64,000 nucleotides of DNA from Alcanivorax sp. Its GTDB lineage: Bacteria; Pseudomonadota; Gammaproteobacteria; Pseudomonadales; Alcanivoracaceae. Below are positions 18,401 through 26,513 of this stretch, one piece after another. The stretch's first letter is position 1; each line of letters starts with the position of its first letter. Position numbers and translations under genes: made by a program. The stretch covers positions 1 through 64,000 of the forward strand of contig NZ_PBSH01000036.1 of the NCBI RefSeq assembly GCF_002726155.1, read 5' to 3'. The notes beneath the pieces are model-generated. The model did no database searches, was not told where the DNA came from, and was given only the letters and a program-made list of their open reading frames with translations.

Positions 18401-19150
18401 TTTACGAATAGCATGCAGCAAGTGACCGGTTTCATCCCGGCCACCCTTTTCAATACGGGTATCCCATTTGCCATTGGCAATGTTATCCGCGGCATCAACG
18501 GCGCCTTCCAGAGGCAGCGTAATGGCCCGGGTAACACGCAAAGCAATCAATGCCAGCAAGGTAAAGGCCACCAGCCCCAGAAATAGCCCGATTTTTTGGG
18601 TGCCCAGGTTATCCGAACGGCTCTTGTTCAGGGTTTCGCGAAACGCTTCGTAGCGCTGCTTCTCGAACGCCTTCTGATTGCCCTCGTAGGTGTCCTGCAA
18701 CTCTCGTACGTGTGCAATGCGCTGGTACAGATCATCCGAGGTGCCGTTATTGGTGATCAGGCTACGGGCCAGCGCAGTGGCCTCGTTGATATAGGCGGTA
18801 AAATTGCGGCGCAATTCTTCCACGCCAGCGGAAAGCGTTGGGTCGGTCCGGCGGATGTCTGCCAGCCGTTGCTCAAACGCCGAGGCTCTGGACTGCGCCT
18901 CTTCAAGCAGATCCGGATCAGCCTGGGTAATCGCCGCGATATAAGACTCGCTGATGGCGATGAAATCCACATTGTTGGCGTTGATCAATTCCAGAACCGG
19001 AAAGTCCTGACTTTCAATCCGCTTGAGATGATCAATATTGGTTTCGGCGATGTAGAAGCTGTAGGCCGCGTAGACCACAAACAGCACGATCCCCAGCCCG
19101 GCTACAGACAAAATCTTCAGCCGCACGGACAGGTTCTGGAACCAGTTCAT
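15476..19150 (-). CDS. hybrid sensor histidine kinase with three receivers
   Basis: A 1224-residue membrane kinase. In order: membrane helix at 12-33; periplasmic helical sensor of about 150 residues (four-helix-bundle or CHASE3-like); second helix at about 187-206; HAMP at 205-258; GAF at about 285-425; a coiled coil at 430-548 with two near repeats of QQEELxxxNEELExQ; HisKA with His562 in SHELRTPLN; HATPase with Asn682, DTGTGI and GGTGLGL; then three receivers with Asp886, Asp1008 and Asp1155. The third receiver is the best canonical one. The kinase tops a minus-strand set with CheR, CheB and two receiver proteins and probably feeds phosphate to them. The coiled coil resembles methylatable signalling helices, so it could be the CheR/CheB target (inference). 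Confidence 0.9.
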   Translation of the reverse strand: MNWFQNLSVRLKILSVAGLGIVLFVVYAAYSFYIAETNIDHLKRIESQDFPVLELINANNVDFIAISESYIAAITQADPDLLEEAQSRASAFEQRLADIRRTDPTLSAGVEELRRNFTAYINEATALARSLITNNGTSDDLYQRIAHVRELQDTYEGNQKAFEKQRYEAFRETLNKSRSDNLGTQKIGLFLGLVAFTLLALIALRVTRAITLPLEGAVDAADNIANGKWDTRIEKGGRDETGHLLHAIRKMRDALVARHTEDRRQETVKNHLAELNNRMRGEMGFEQLGNNMLSFLVPVVEAQVGAFYSYDPDTELLSLSSSYAMQRRKHLANEFRLGESLVGQCALERKSILLEQVPDDYISIASGTGAGQPRNVMVMPIVHEDEVKGVLEIGAFRDFSNDDLAFMEQCVAVISVSLHSAQSRFRLALMLEQTQSQADALERQKTEMAQANEDLEEQAMELSASESRLQQQQEELKAINEELESQTQALRASEESLQAQQEELRVTNEELEAQARMLTEQKSEMAQKNDELELLRHELEDKIRELEMSSRYKSEFLSTMSHELRTPLNSILILSNALGQNKRGNLEEKQVEHAQVIHSAGADLLSLINDILDISKIEEGKMDVIIDDLSPPEIVEHFRRNFAHVAESRNLDFKVELGDTLPEHFYTDRQRLEQIIKNLLSNALKFTEQGSVTLSITQPDVGETLPSRHLVPGQTLKFAVIDTGTGIADEKQKLIFEAFQQADGTTSRKYGGTGLGLTISRELARLLGGEIGLHSDGEGQGSTFMLYLPVGSADALEINNAAASHADEGIGSNAEAHTASMTPLDTGNDDFVVREKTVLIVEDDEEFARVLVELASDYGLEGHICHDGEDGLEYASHYRPSAIILDIGLPGIDGWEVMERLKADPRTKDIPVHFLSGRDERKKALELGALDFMTKPANQDDILSAFAKIEGAIETNVRRLLVVEDSEIQHESIRELFDQKGVEITAATSGQQALDALQNTVFDCMILDLTLPDMSGFELLEKLHASDDYDSVPVVVYTGKDMTREEEAKLRKYADRIILKTERSHERLLNEASLFLHWLESTLPANRRPTAESIEHRDDIFEGKQLLLVDDDMRNIYALSAQLEELGFAISIANNGREALESLDDNPSIDIVLMDIMMPEMDGYEAMGRIREQARFSKLPMLALTAKAMKDDRAKCIEAGANDYCSKPIDMAKLTSLLRVWLHK

Positions 19151-19461
19151 TCAGATAGCCCTCATGCCTTTTCCGGCTTGTTGTTATCCAGGCCCCTTTG
19201 CAGGGCTAAGACTAAAGTGTGAGGCTACCAGAAACTGACAGAAAGCGGCAATAAATCACATGAATAGCGCAGGCTAGAAAGTTGATTTTTCAGGGATAAA
19301 ACAGGCTAAATCGATAAACCAAGCGCAATAAAATGCAACAGCGGAAGAACAAAGCTTATTGCGGTCAGTTACTTAAACAGGGCTATCCGCGACGGACGAG
19401 CGCACGGACTCACAGGCGAAAATGCCAGCATGCTGCGATAAGGACGAGAAAAAGAGGAAGT
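19151..19461. other. intergenic region upstream of the hybrid kinase
   Basis: About 310 bases without a gene, between the hybrid kinase start and the tRNA group. It is A+T-richer than the flanking genes and should contain the minus-strand promoter of the signalling genes. I see no clear terminator after tRNA-Leu, no convincing operator and no open frame with coding character. Confidence 0.5.
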
Positions 19462-19548
19462 TGGTGCGGGTAGCCGGACTTGAACCGGCATGACCTAATG
19501 GTCGACAGATTTTAAGTCTGTTGTGTCTACCAATTTCACCATACCCGC
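19462..19548 (-). tRNA. tRNA-Leu (anticodon UAA)
   Basis: An 87-nt minus-strand tRNA with encoded CCA. The 7-bp acceptor stem is GCGGGTA/TACCCGC with discriminator A, the anticodon loop reads CTTAAAA with anticodon TAA, a class II long variable arm follows, and the T loop is GGTTCAAGTCC. It is the last of three tRNAs downstream of pgsA. Confidence 0.95.
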
Positions 19549-19681
19549 AGGAAGATCATCGTGCGCGTTAAGCGTGAAATAAAAACAGGGATAGGTTAAG
19601 CGACTGTTTCTATTTATCTTTCTGTTGAAATGACGATATCGAACTGAGCCTGTCACTTCATCGCCCGTGTGGGTCGGTAAT

Positions 19682-19755
19682 TGGAGGCGCGGGTCGGAAT
19701 CGAACCGGCGTTAACGGAGTTGCAGTCCGCTGCATGACCACTCTGCCACCGCGCC
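19682..19755 (-). tRNA. tRNA-Cys (anticodon GCA)
   Basis: A 74-nt minus-strand tRNA with encoded CCA. The acceptor stem begins GGCGCGG, the anticodon loop is CTGCAAC with anticodon GCA, the T loop is GGTTCGATTCC, and the discriminator base is U, which is the cysteinyl identity element. Confidence 0.95.
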
Positions 19756-19774
19756 ATTTAACTGTTTTACCAAG

Positions 19775-19797
19775 AAAAAACCTCGGCATAACCGAGG
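19775..19797 (-). terminator. rho-independent terminator between tRNA-Gly and tRNA-Cys
   Basis: On the minus strand the sequence folds as CCTCGG-TTATG-CCGAGG followed by six T. It lies 13 nt downstream of tRNA-Gly. Read-through or a separate promoter would be needed for tRNA-Cys and tRNA-Leu. Confidence 0.7.
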
Positions 19798-19809
19798 CTT
19801 TCAAAATCT

Positions 19810-19885
19810 TGGAGCGGGAAACGAGATTCGAACTCGCGACCCCAACCTTGGCAAGGTTGTGCTCTACCAGCTGAGCTATTCCCGC
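19810..19885 (-). tRNA. tRNA-Gly (anticodon GCC)
   Basis: A 76-nt minus-strand tRNA with encoded CCA. The acceptor stem is GCGGGAA/TTCCCGC, the anticodon loop is TTGCCAA with anticodon GCC, and the T loop is GTTCGAATCTC. It is the first of three tRNAs after pgsA, an arrangement conserved in gammaproteobacteria. Confidence 0.95.
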
Positions 19886-19980
19886 TTTTTCCGCAGCGAA
19901 GACACTGCTCCGTTGCGGGAAAGAATTCTACCCATCACCCCCGGGGTGTCAACCCGGCACCGGCTGTTTTTTCTGACTTT

Positions 19981-20586
19981 TCAGGACTTTGACTGACTTT
20001 TGAGCAATTGCGGTGCTGCAGCACGAAGATACGAGCCCATGGACCACAGAGTGAATGCGGTGGCCAAGTACAGCAAACCATAGCTGAGCCACAGCCACGG
20101 GTTCATGATGATGTCGCCGTCCACAGTAAAATCCGGTTTCTGCGCCAACAGCAAGGTAATCGCCGTCATCTGGGTCACTGTCTTGATCTTGCCCAGCTGG
20201 CTGACCGCCACTTTTGCCCGCTCACCGAGCTCCGCCATCCACTCACGCAGTGCCGAGACGGTAATCTCACGGGACACAATCACCATGGCCGGCACCGCCA
20301 ACCAGGCGGTGGCATGAACCTGCACCAACATCACCAGGGCCACCCCCACTATCAGCTTGTCTGCCACCGGGTCCAGAAAGGCGCCAAAGGGGCTGGTCTG
20401 ATTGAGTTTGCGCGCCAGATAACCGTCCAGCCAGTCCGTAAGACCCGCCGCCAGAAATAACAGGGCCGCGCAGACATCACTCCACTGAAACGGCAGGTAG
20501 AACACCAGCACCAGCACGGGAATTGCCAGCACCCGAATCAGGGTGAGGATATTCGGCAAATTCAGGATGGGGTGCACTTTCTGCAT
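19981..20586 (-). CDS. pgsA: CDP-diacylglycerol-glycerol-3-phosphate 3-phosphatidyltransferase
   Basis: A 201-residue multi-pass membrane enzyme that makes phosphatidylglycerophosphate from CDP-diacylglycerol and sn-glycerol 3-phosphate, the committed step to phosphatidylglycerol. The CDP-alcohol phosphotransferase signature DG-x2-AR-x8-G-x3-D-x3-D is present as DGYLARKLNQTSPFGAFLDPVAD. The N-terminus NLPNILTLIRV is also typical of PgsA. It sits between uvrC and tRNA-Gly, as in E. coli and Pseudomonas. Confidence 0.95.
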   Translation of the reverse strand: MQKVHPILNLPNILTLIRVLAIPVLVLVFYLPFQWSDVCAALLFLAAGLTDWLDGYLARKLNQTSPFGAFLDPVADKLIVGVALVMLVQVHATAWLAVPAMVIVSREITVSALREWMAELGERAKVAVSQLGKIKTVTQMTAITLLLAQKPDFTVDGDIIMNPWLWLSYGLLYLATAFTLWSMGSYLRAAAPQLLKSQSKS

Positions 20587-20679
20587 AGGGAGGAACTACC
20601 GGCCATGAAAATAAGCCACCAGTATAGCGGAAAGCCGGCCATGACTCATTTCCGATTTTCAGATTAAAAACTGAACACG

Positions 20680-22512
20680 CTATTGATGAAACCAGTCGTA
20701 CAGGGTCTGCGCCATCTGGGCATTGATTCCCGGCACCCGGGCCAGCTCGCTGGCGGAGGCATTGCGCATCTGCTTCAGGCCGCCAAAGTGGGTCAGCAAT
20801 GCCTTGCGACGCTTGGGCCCGATACCGGGAATTTCATCCAGCGTGGACTGCTTGCGCGCCTTGCCTCGTCTGGCTCGATGACCGGTCAAGGCAAACCGGT
20901 GCGCTTCATCGCGGACCTGCTGCAACAGATGGAGCGCGGAGTCCGCCGGGCCGGGGACCATTTCTTTTCCGCAAGGCAGATAAAGAGCTTCGAAGCCCGG
21001 CCGGCGGCTCGGGCCTTTACCAATCCCCATGACGCGCACCGCAGCTTGCAGTTCCAGCTCCTGAATCACTTTCCAGCCCCGCTGCATTTGCCCTTTGCCG
21101 CCATCAATCAAAAGAAGATCGGGTAACCTGCCCTGCTCTTTCAATACCCGCTGATAGCGACGCCGAATGGCTTCTTCCAGCGCTTCATAATCATCACCGC
21201 CCGCCGCCGGGTTCACATTGAAATGCCGGTAGTCCTGCTTGCGGGCACCTTGCTGGTCAAACACCACGCAGGAGGCCACGGCTTTCTCGCCTTGCGTATG
21301 GCTGATGTCGAAACACTCAATGCGCCGCACCGGTTCGCTACTTTCCAACAGCGTTTCCAGAGCAAGAAAACGGGCTTCCATATGCTCGCGGGCAGCAAGC
21401 TCGGCCGCCATGGACTGCTGGGCATTGGTTTGTGCCATGGTGATCCAGGCGGCACGATCACTGCGCACCCGCCAGGCCAACCGAACTTTCTTGCCCCACT
21501 GACTTTCCAGTGCCTGCTGCAGCGCATCAGCGCCGGGAATGTCCATGCTCAGCAAAATTTCCTGCGGTTTGACCGGATCTTCCCGGTCGCCCAGATAATA
21601 TTGGGAAAGAAAGGCCTCGAGGATTTCGCTGCGGTCTTCCTCGCCCCGGGTATCCGGCCGAAAGGTGCGGTGACCCAGAATACGCCCATCACGAATCATC
21701 AACACTTCGATCACGGCCAGGCCATGCCGGGTTTCAATGGCGACCACGTCCAGATCCCCCTGCCCGGTTTCCGCGTATTGCTTTTGTTGTACGGATTGAA
21801 TGGCTGCCAGCTGATCCCGCAAGATCGCCGCTTTTTCGAATTCCAGCGCCAGCGAGGCCGCCTCCATGTCGGCGCTCAGCTGTTCCACCACTTCCCGGCT
21901 GCGTCCATCAAGAAAGTCCGCCGCCATCTTCACCTGGCGCGCATAATCGGCTTCACTCACCAGCCCCACGCACGGTGCCGTACAACGATTGATCTGGTGC
22001 TGGAGACACGGGCGGGTACGGTTGCGGAAGTAGCTGTCACTGCAGTTGCGGACCTGGAACACCTTCTCGATCAGGGACAGGGCTTCGCGCACCGCACCAC
22101 CACTGGGGTACGGGCCAAAGTACTGACTGCCAGCCCGGCGTGTGCCGCGATGAAAGGTGACGCGGGGAAAACGGTCGGCACTGGTGATACGGATATACGG
22201 GTAGGATTTGTCGTCGCGCAGAAGAATGTTGTAAGGCGGTTTCAATTCCTTGATCAGCGACTGTTCCAGCAGCAGCGCTTCCGCCTCACTGCCGGTCACC
22301 GTTGTCTGGATGTTACAAATTCGTCCGACCAGTGCCCGGGTTTTCGCACTGGACACATTTTTCTGGAAGTAACTGTTCAGGCGGGCCTGAAGGTTGCGCG
22401 CCTTGCCCACATACAAAACACCTCCATCCCCGTCCAGCATGCGATAAACGCCGGGTTTGCGAGCACAGTGAGCAAGGAAGTGTTTAGCGTCGAAATCTGG
22501 CAAGGGGAACAT
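20680..22512 (-). CDS. uvrC: excinuclease ABC subunit C
   Basis: A 610-residue UvrC, the nuclease that makes both incisions in nucleotide excision repair. An N-terminal GIY-YIG domain is present (GVYRMLDGDGGVLYVGKARNLQARL, with the YVGKA form), followed by a Cys-rich section near 150-185, a UVR motif around 205-240 that contacts UvrB, an RNase H-like nuclease domain (DISHTQGEKAVASCVVF and LLIDGGKGQ with catalytic Asp) and a C-terminal helix-hairpin-helix pair (DEIPGIGPKRRKALL and LARVPGINAQMAQTLYDW). Length and order are normal. It follows the response regulator gene by 69 nt. Confidence 0.97.
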   Translation of the reverse strand: MFPLPDFDAKHFLAHCARKPGVYRMLDGDGGVLYVGKARNLQARLNSYFQKNVSSAKTRALVGRICNIQTTVTGSEAEALLLEQSLIKELKPPYNILLRDDKSYPYIRITSADRFPRVTFHRGTRRAGSQYFGPYPSGGAVREALSLIEKVFQVRNCSDSYFRNRTRPCLQHQINRCTAPCVGLVSEADYARQVKMAADFLDGRSREVVEQLSADMEAASLALEFEKAAILRDQLAAIQSVQQKQYAETGQGDLDVVAIETRHGLAVIEVLMIRDGRILGHRTFRPDTRGEEDRSEILEAFLSQYYLGDREDPVKPQEILLSMDIPGADALQQALESQWGKKVRLAWRVRSDRAAWITMAQTNAQQSMAAELAAREHMEARFLALETLLESSEPVRRIECFDISHTQGEKAVASCVVFDQQGARKQDYRHFNVNPAAGGDDYEALEEAIRRRYQRVLKEQGRLPDLLLIDGGKGQMQRGWKVIQELELQAAVRVMGIGKGPSRRPGFEALYLPCGKEMVPGPADSALHLLQQVRDEAHRFALTGHRARRGKARKQSTLDEIPGIGPKRRKALLTHFGGLKQMRNASASELARVPGINAQMAQTLYDWFHQ

Positions 22513-22581
22513 CTCAAAACAGGTTAAACAGAAAGTGTATCAGTCCTGCCCTGATGATTTCCCCTTCTAGCAAACCGGCAA

Positions 22582-23235
22582 TCAGGAAGCCGTGTTTTCT
22601 ACCGCATCAAGCATACCGTGACGCACGGCCAGTAACGCCATTTCCACATCGCTGGTCACACCCAGCTTGTCGAAAATACGGTACCGGTAGGTGTTGACGG
22701 TTTTCGGCGACAGGCAAAGCTTGTCTGCCACATCCTGCACCTTGTGGCAGTTCACGATCATCATCATGATTTGCAGTTCACGCTCGGAAAGCATATCCAG
22801 CAGCGAACCCTCATCGCCGGTATAGGGCTTGAGCGCCATGGCCTGGGCGATTTCCGGGCTGATATAGCGCTGCCCGGTGGCGACTACCTTGATGGCGCGC
22901 ACCATTTCCTCCAGATCAGCACCCTTGGTCATGTAACCTGCGGCACCGGCTTTCATCAGGCGGGACGGAAACGGTTCTTCTTCACACATGGTCACCGCGA
23001 TAACGCGGATACCCTCGTCAACGCGTAACAATTTACGGGTGGCTTCCAGGCCACCGATGCCTGGCATTTTCAGGTCCATCAGCACCACTTCCGGCGCCAG
23101 CTCCCTGGCCATTTGCACGGCCAGCTCGCCTGAATTCGCCTCGCCGACAACTCGCAGGCCCTCCACTTCGCCCAACATGCGAGCAATGCCGGTACGGACC
23201 AGATCATGGTCGTCCACTACCAATACTTTGATCAT
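22582..23235 (-). CDS. uvrY: GacA/UvrY-type response regulator
   Basis: A 217-residue NarL-family regulator: receiver at 1-120 with phospho-acceptor Asp in VVLMDLKMPGIGG, and a LuxR-type helix-turn-helix at about 148-210 (LSERELQIMMMIVNCHKVQDVADKLCLSPKTVNTYRYRIFDKLGV). It starts the conserved uvrY-uvrC-pgsA operon. In relatives, GacA/UvrY is phosphorylated by a GacS/BarA sensor and activates small RNAs that titrate RsmA/CsrA. No such sRNA gene is seen in this window. Confidence 0.93.
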   Translation of the reverse strand: MIKVLVVDDHDLVRTGIARMLGEVEGLRVVGEANSGELAVQMARELAPEVVLMDLKMPGIGGLEATRKLLRVDEGIRVIAVTMCEEEPFPSRLMKAGAAGYMTKGADLEEMVRAIKVVATGQRYISPEIAQAMALKPYTGDEGSLLDMLSERELQIMMMIVNCHKVQDVADKLCLSPKTVNTYRYRIFDKLGVTSDVEMALLAVRHGMLDAVENTAS

Positions 23236-23409
23236 TACTGCGTCCCCCGGGTAGTTCCTTTACCCGTTAATGTTCTGTTTTTCTGTTGATTTGTAGGCCC
23301 AAGAATACCGCTTGTCCACAGGCATGCATAGGGCGCCGTTAACAAACGATGGCATATTGTGCACGCCCCTGTCTGCCCATTACGCTTGCGCCATTAGCCT
23401 TTAGTCGCG

Positions 23410-23425
23410 TTGACCGGTCAGTCAA
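23410..23425. promoter_or_regulatory. candidate operator (TetR-like imperfect palindrome) upstream of cstA
   Basis: TTGACCGGTCAGTCAA is a 16-bp imperfect palindrome in which six of eight base pairs match, located 93-108 nt ahead of the cstA start. Its shape resembles binding sites of TetR-family repressors. No regulator gene is adjacent, so the protein that would bind it is unknown. Confidence 0.35.
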
Positions 23426-23517
23426 AAAAGCGAACCATATAGACACCATCGCCAGTATTCAGCTGGCCGCTGATCGACGCTGCTAACGACATCGCCAACA
23501 ATGACAAAAGGCAACCC

Positions 23518-25191
23518 ATGAGCGCAATCATTTTGCTCCTGCTGGGGCTGGGTGGCATGGCCGCCGGCTACTTCGTCTACTCTCGTTTTATTGCATCGCG
23601 CATCTACAAGCTGGACCCAAATTTCCGCACCCCTGCCCACGAGTATGAAGACGGCGTGGATTTCGTACCCACCAACCGTTATGTGTTGTGGGGCCACCAT
23701 TTCACCTCCGTGGCGGGTGCGGCACCGATTGTCGGCCCGGCCATTGCCGTTATCTGGGGCTGGCTACCCGCTTTTCTCTGGGTGGTCTTCGGCACCATCT
23801 TCTTTGCCGGTGTGCACGACAGTGGCGCCCTGTGGGCCAGTGTCCGCAACCGGGCGAAGTCTGTCGGCGCACTCACCGGCGAGGTCGTTGGCGGCCGTGC
23901 ACGCACCGTCTTCATGATTGTTATCTTCCTGGTGTTATTGATGGTCAACGCGGTATTTGGCGTCGTGATCGCCAAGCTGTTGATCAATAACCCTGGCGCG
24001 GTCGTGCCCGTGTGGGGCGCTATCGCCGTGGCGTTAGTCATCGGGCAACTCATTTACCGCAGGATAATTGGCCTTGGCCTGGTTTCCATACTCGGTGTCG
24101 CAGCCCTGTATAGCCTGATTTACGTGGGCCCCATGGTTCCCGTTACCCTGCCCGATCAGGTCATGGGGCTGTCGGCAAACGCCAGCTGGATACTGATGCT
24201 GTTTGCGTATGCTGCCGTGGCCTCACTGCTTCCCGTCTGGATGCTCTTGCAGCCCCGCGACTACATCAACGGCCTGCAATTGTTCGTCGGCCTGATCCTG
24301 CTTTATGGTGCTGTACTGCTCGGCAACCCCCAGGTTGTCGCGCCGATGATCAACAGCGACGTTCCTGCCGGCACGCCTTCCTTGTTACCGCTTCTGTTTG
24401 TCACCATCGCTTGTGGCGCCATCTCCGGCTTCCATGGTCTGGTCGCCTCCGGCACCAGCTCCAAGCAGCTGGACAAGGAAACCGACGCCCGCTTCGTTGG
24501 GTATTTCGGTGCTGTGGGCGAAGGCGCACTGGCACTGGCAGCCATCATTGCCGCCACCGCCGGTTTTGCCTCTCTGGCGGACTGGCAAGCGGTATACACG
24601 GCCTTTGGCCAAGGCAGCCTGACCGCCTTTGTGGATGGTGGCGCCAATATTCTTGCCAATGGCATGGGCATGGATGTGGGCGTTGCCGCTACCCTGCTCA
24701 CCGTGATGGCGGCCCTGTTTGCTGGCACCACCATGGACACCGGCCTGCGGCTGCAACGTTATATTTTCCAGGAATGGGGCGAAATCTATCAACAGAAATG
24801 GATGACCCGCCCCCTGCCCGCCACACTCCTGGCAGTGCTCAGCTGCCTGCTGCTGGCGTTTGGGGCAGGCGGTGCCGATGGTTCTGGTGGCCTGCTTATC
24901 TGGCCCTTGTTCGGTACCACCAATCAATTGCTCGCCGGGCTGACACTGCTGGTCATTACCATCATGTTGGTGAAACGGGGTCGTCCGGCCATTTACACCC
25001 TGGCGCCACTGGTCTTCCTGCTGGTCATGACCCTGTTTGCCCTGTTGATACAGTTGAAAAGCTTCTATGAAAAACAGGACTGGTTCCTGCTCGGGCTGGA
25101 TCTGGTTGTCTTGGTGGCAGCGCTGCTGGTTACGCTGGAGTGCACCGCCGCTCTCAAGCGAGCCTTCAAAGCGCCACCGGAGCCTCTGTAA
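23518..25191 (+). CDS. cstA: CstA-family transporter
   Basis: A 557-residue membrane protein with about 14-16 hydrophobic segments. The conserved CstA region is clear: YFVYSRFIASRIYKLD near the N-terminus, then WGHHFTSVAGAAPIVGPAIAVIWGW and GVHDSGALWASVRNRAKSVG. Family members import pyruvate (BtsT/YjiY) or peptides (E. coli CstA); this one is shorter than the roughly 700-residue E. coli versions and is closer to the short CstA branch, so the substrate is open. AAAGGC sits 7 nt before the ATG. Its stop codon shares a base with the start of the next gene (TAATG), so it is coupled to the small protein and ArsA-type ATPase that follow. Confidence 0.92.
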   Translation: MSAIILLLLGLGGMAAGYFVYSRFIASRIYKLDPNFRTPAHEYEDGVDFVPTNRYVLWGHHFTSVAGAAPIVGPAIAVIWGWLPAFLWVVFGTIFFAGVHDSGALWASVRNRAKSVGALTGEVVGGRARTVFMIVIFLVLLMVNAVFGVVIAKLLINNPGAVVPVWGAIAVALVIGQLIYRRIIGLGLVSILGVAALYSLIYVGPMVPVTLPDQVMGLSANASWILMLFAYAAVASLLPVWMLLQPRDYINGLQLFVGLILLYGAVLLGNPQVVAPMINSDVPAGTPSLLPLLFVTIACGAISGFHGLVASGTSSKQLDKETDARFVGYFGAVGEGALALAAIIAATAGFASLADWQAVYTAFGQGSLTAFVDGGANILANGMGMDVGVAATLLTVMAALFAGTTMDTGLRLQRYIFQEWGEIYQQKWMTRPLPATLLAVLSCLLLAFGAGGADGSGGLLIWPLFGTTNQLLAGLTLLVITIMLVKRGRPAIYTLAPLVFLLVMTLFALLIQLKSFYEKQDWFLLGLDLVVLVAALLVTLECTAALKRAFKAPPEPL

Positions 25192-25457
25192 TGACGACAC
25201 CGACACAATGGCTCAAACGCATCAGCGATCTCGGGGCGCAGTATTACAATGCGCCCTATCGAGCCGCCATTGCCCGTGCCAAACGGGATGAAGAGGACTT
25301 GTTCATGCTGCTGGTGTTCTCGGAAATGATGGGTGTTCCCAACCCGGCCGCCTGGAGCACCCTGGAATTGCAGCCACTGCTGATGGAGCGCTTTCATGAC
25401 TGGCACACCCGCATGGGCATGGAGCGCTCACCGCTTGATCACTTTCGCTGCTGCTGA
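25191..25457 (+). CDS. small 'cory-CC-star' type protein
   Basis: An 88-residue protein beginning MTTPTQWLKRISDLGAQYYN and ending in FRCC immediately before the stop. This combination, an RDEEDLFMLLVFSEMMGVPNP core and a terminal Cys-Cys next to an ArsA-type ATPase gene, matches the family that annotation pipelines call 'cory-CC-star'; the name is from memory. No function is established to my knowledge. It starts at the last base of the cstA stop and its own stop overlaps the next ATG by one base. The frame is open further upstream inside cstA, but the 25191 ATG is the natural start. E. coli CstA is also followed by a small protein ending in RCC (YbdD). Confidence 0.75.
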   Translation: MTTPTQWLKRISDLGAQYYNAPYRAAIARAKRDEEDLFMLLVFSEMMGVPNPAAWSTLELQPLLMERFHDWHTRMGMERSPLDHFRCC

Positions 25458-26500
25458 TGGCTGACACCGACACCGCCGCACAGCCTGTCCTTGATCTGGA
25501 TGCCCTACTCGCCTCCCGCACCCTGCTCATGGTGGGCGGCAAGGGAGGCGTGGGTAAAACCACCACCGCCTCCGCCCTGGCCATCCGCGCTGCCGACCAG
25601 GGTCGCAAGGTGTTGCTGGTCTCAACCGACCCGGCCCACAGCCTGGCAGACGCCTTTAACCGCCCCATCGGCAATTCACCCACCTGTCTGGCGCCGGGAC
25701 TGACCGCCCTGGAGCTGGACCCGGATGACGAAGTCGAGGCCTACCTGGAGCGGGTTAGCGCCCAGATGCGTCGCTTTGCCACTCCTGACCAATTCCGCGA
25801 GCTGGACAAGCAGTTACGCCTCAGCCGCCAATCGCCCGGCGCGCAGGAAGCCGCGTTGCTAGAGCGCATCTCGCGGTTAATTGATGTCGACAGCCGTGAC
25901 TACGACCTGTTGATCTTCGACACCGCTCCCACCGGCCACACATTGCGACTGCTAAGCTTGCCCGAAGTCATGGCCGCCTGGACCCAGGGCCTGCTGCGTC
26001 ACAGTGACAAAGCCCGCAAACTGGGCCAGGTGTTAGGCCACCTGACACCGGACAAGAGTGTCGACAGCCCCCTGCAGGACCCCACCGATCACGCCACCGC
26101 AGGCCTGGACCCACGCAGCCAGGAAGTCGCCGATACGCTGATGACTCGCCAACGATTGTTCCACCGCGCTCGCCGGCAACTGTCCGATGCCGCCCAAACC
26201 GCTTTTATTTTTGTGCTGACCCCCGAGCGGCTGCCCATTCTCGAGACGCAACGCGCCGTCGCCTCTCTGACAGACAATGGTATTCCAGTGGCAGGCGCCG
26301 TGGTTAACCGGGTGCTCCCGGAAACAGCAGACAGCGCGTTTTTCGCAGCCCGCCATGCACGCCAGCAACGGCACATGGAAGAGCTGGCGCACGCTTTGGG
26401 CGCGCTACCTCGCAAGGACTTGGCACTACAGGAAGATGACATTCAGGGACTGGAGGCAATCCGGGCATTTGCTGGATTGCTCGGCAACGCGGATCACTAA
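25457..26500 (+). CDS. ArsA/Get3-family ATPase
   Basis: A 347-residue SIMIBI-class ATPase. The deviant Walker A is KGGVGKTTTASALA (residues 29-42), switch I is STDPAHSLADAFNRPIG with the DPAHS motif, and FDTAPTGHTLRLLSLPE is switch II. It is a single-domain member, half the size of the arsenical pump ArsA. The window holds no arsB or arsR, so a role in arsenite export is unlikely; relatives include Get3, which targets tail-anchored membrane proteins. Coupling to cstA and the CC-ending protein suggests a job in handling a membrane protein or a thiol-linked cargo (inference). Confidence 0.88.
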   Translation: MADTDTAAQPVLDLDALLASRTLLMVGGKGGVGKTTTASALAIRAADQGRKVLLVSTDPAHSLADAFNRPIGNSPTCLAPGLTALELDPDDEVEAYLERVSAQMRRFATPDQFRELDKQLRLSRQSPGAQEAALLERISRLIDVDSRDYDLLIFDTAPTGHTLRLLSLPEVMAAWTQGLLRHSDKARKLGQVLGHLTPDKSVDSPLQDPTDHATAGLDPRSQEVADTLMTRQRLFHRARRQLSDAAQTAFIFVLTPERLPILETQRAVASLTDNGIPVAGAVVNRVLPETADSAFFAARHARQQRHMEELAHALGALPRKDLALQEDDIQGLEAIRAFAGLLGNADH

Positions 26501-26513
26501 GCTTCAGCCACTA

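Noticed and set aside
21223..22527. A 434-codon plus-strand frame opposite uvrC
   Set aside because: Antisense to uvrC, no plausible start region and no recognisable motif.
25457..26500. An arsenite-resistance locus
   Set aside because: Only an ArsA-type ATPase is present; there is no arsB, arsC, arsD or arsR, and the gene is coupled to cstA.
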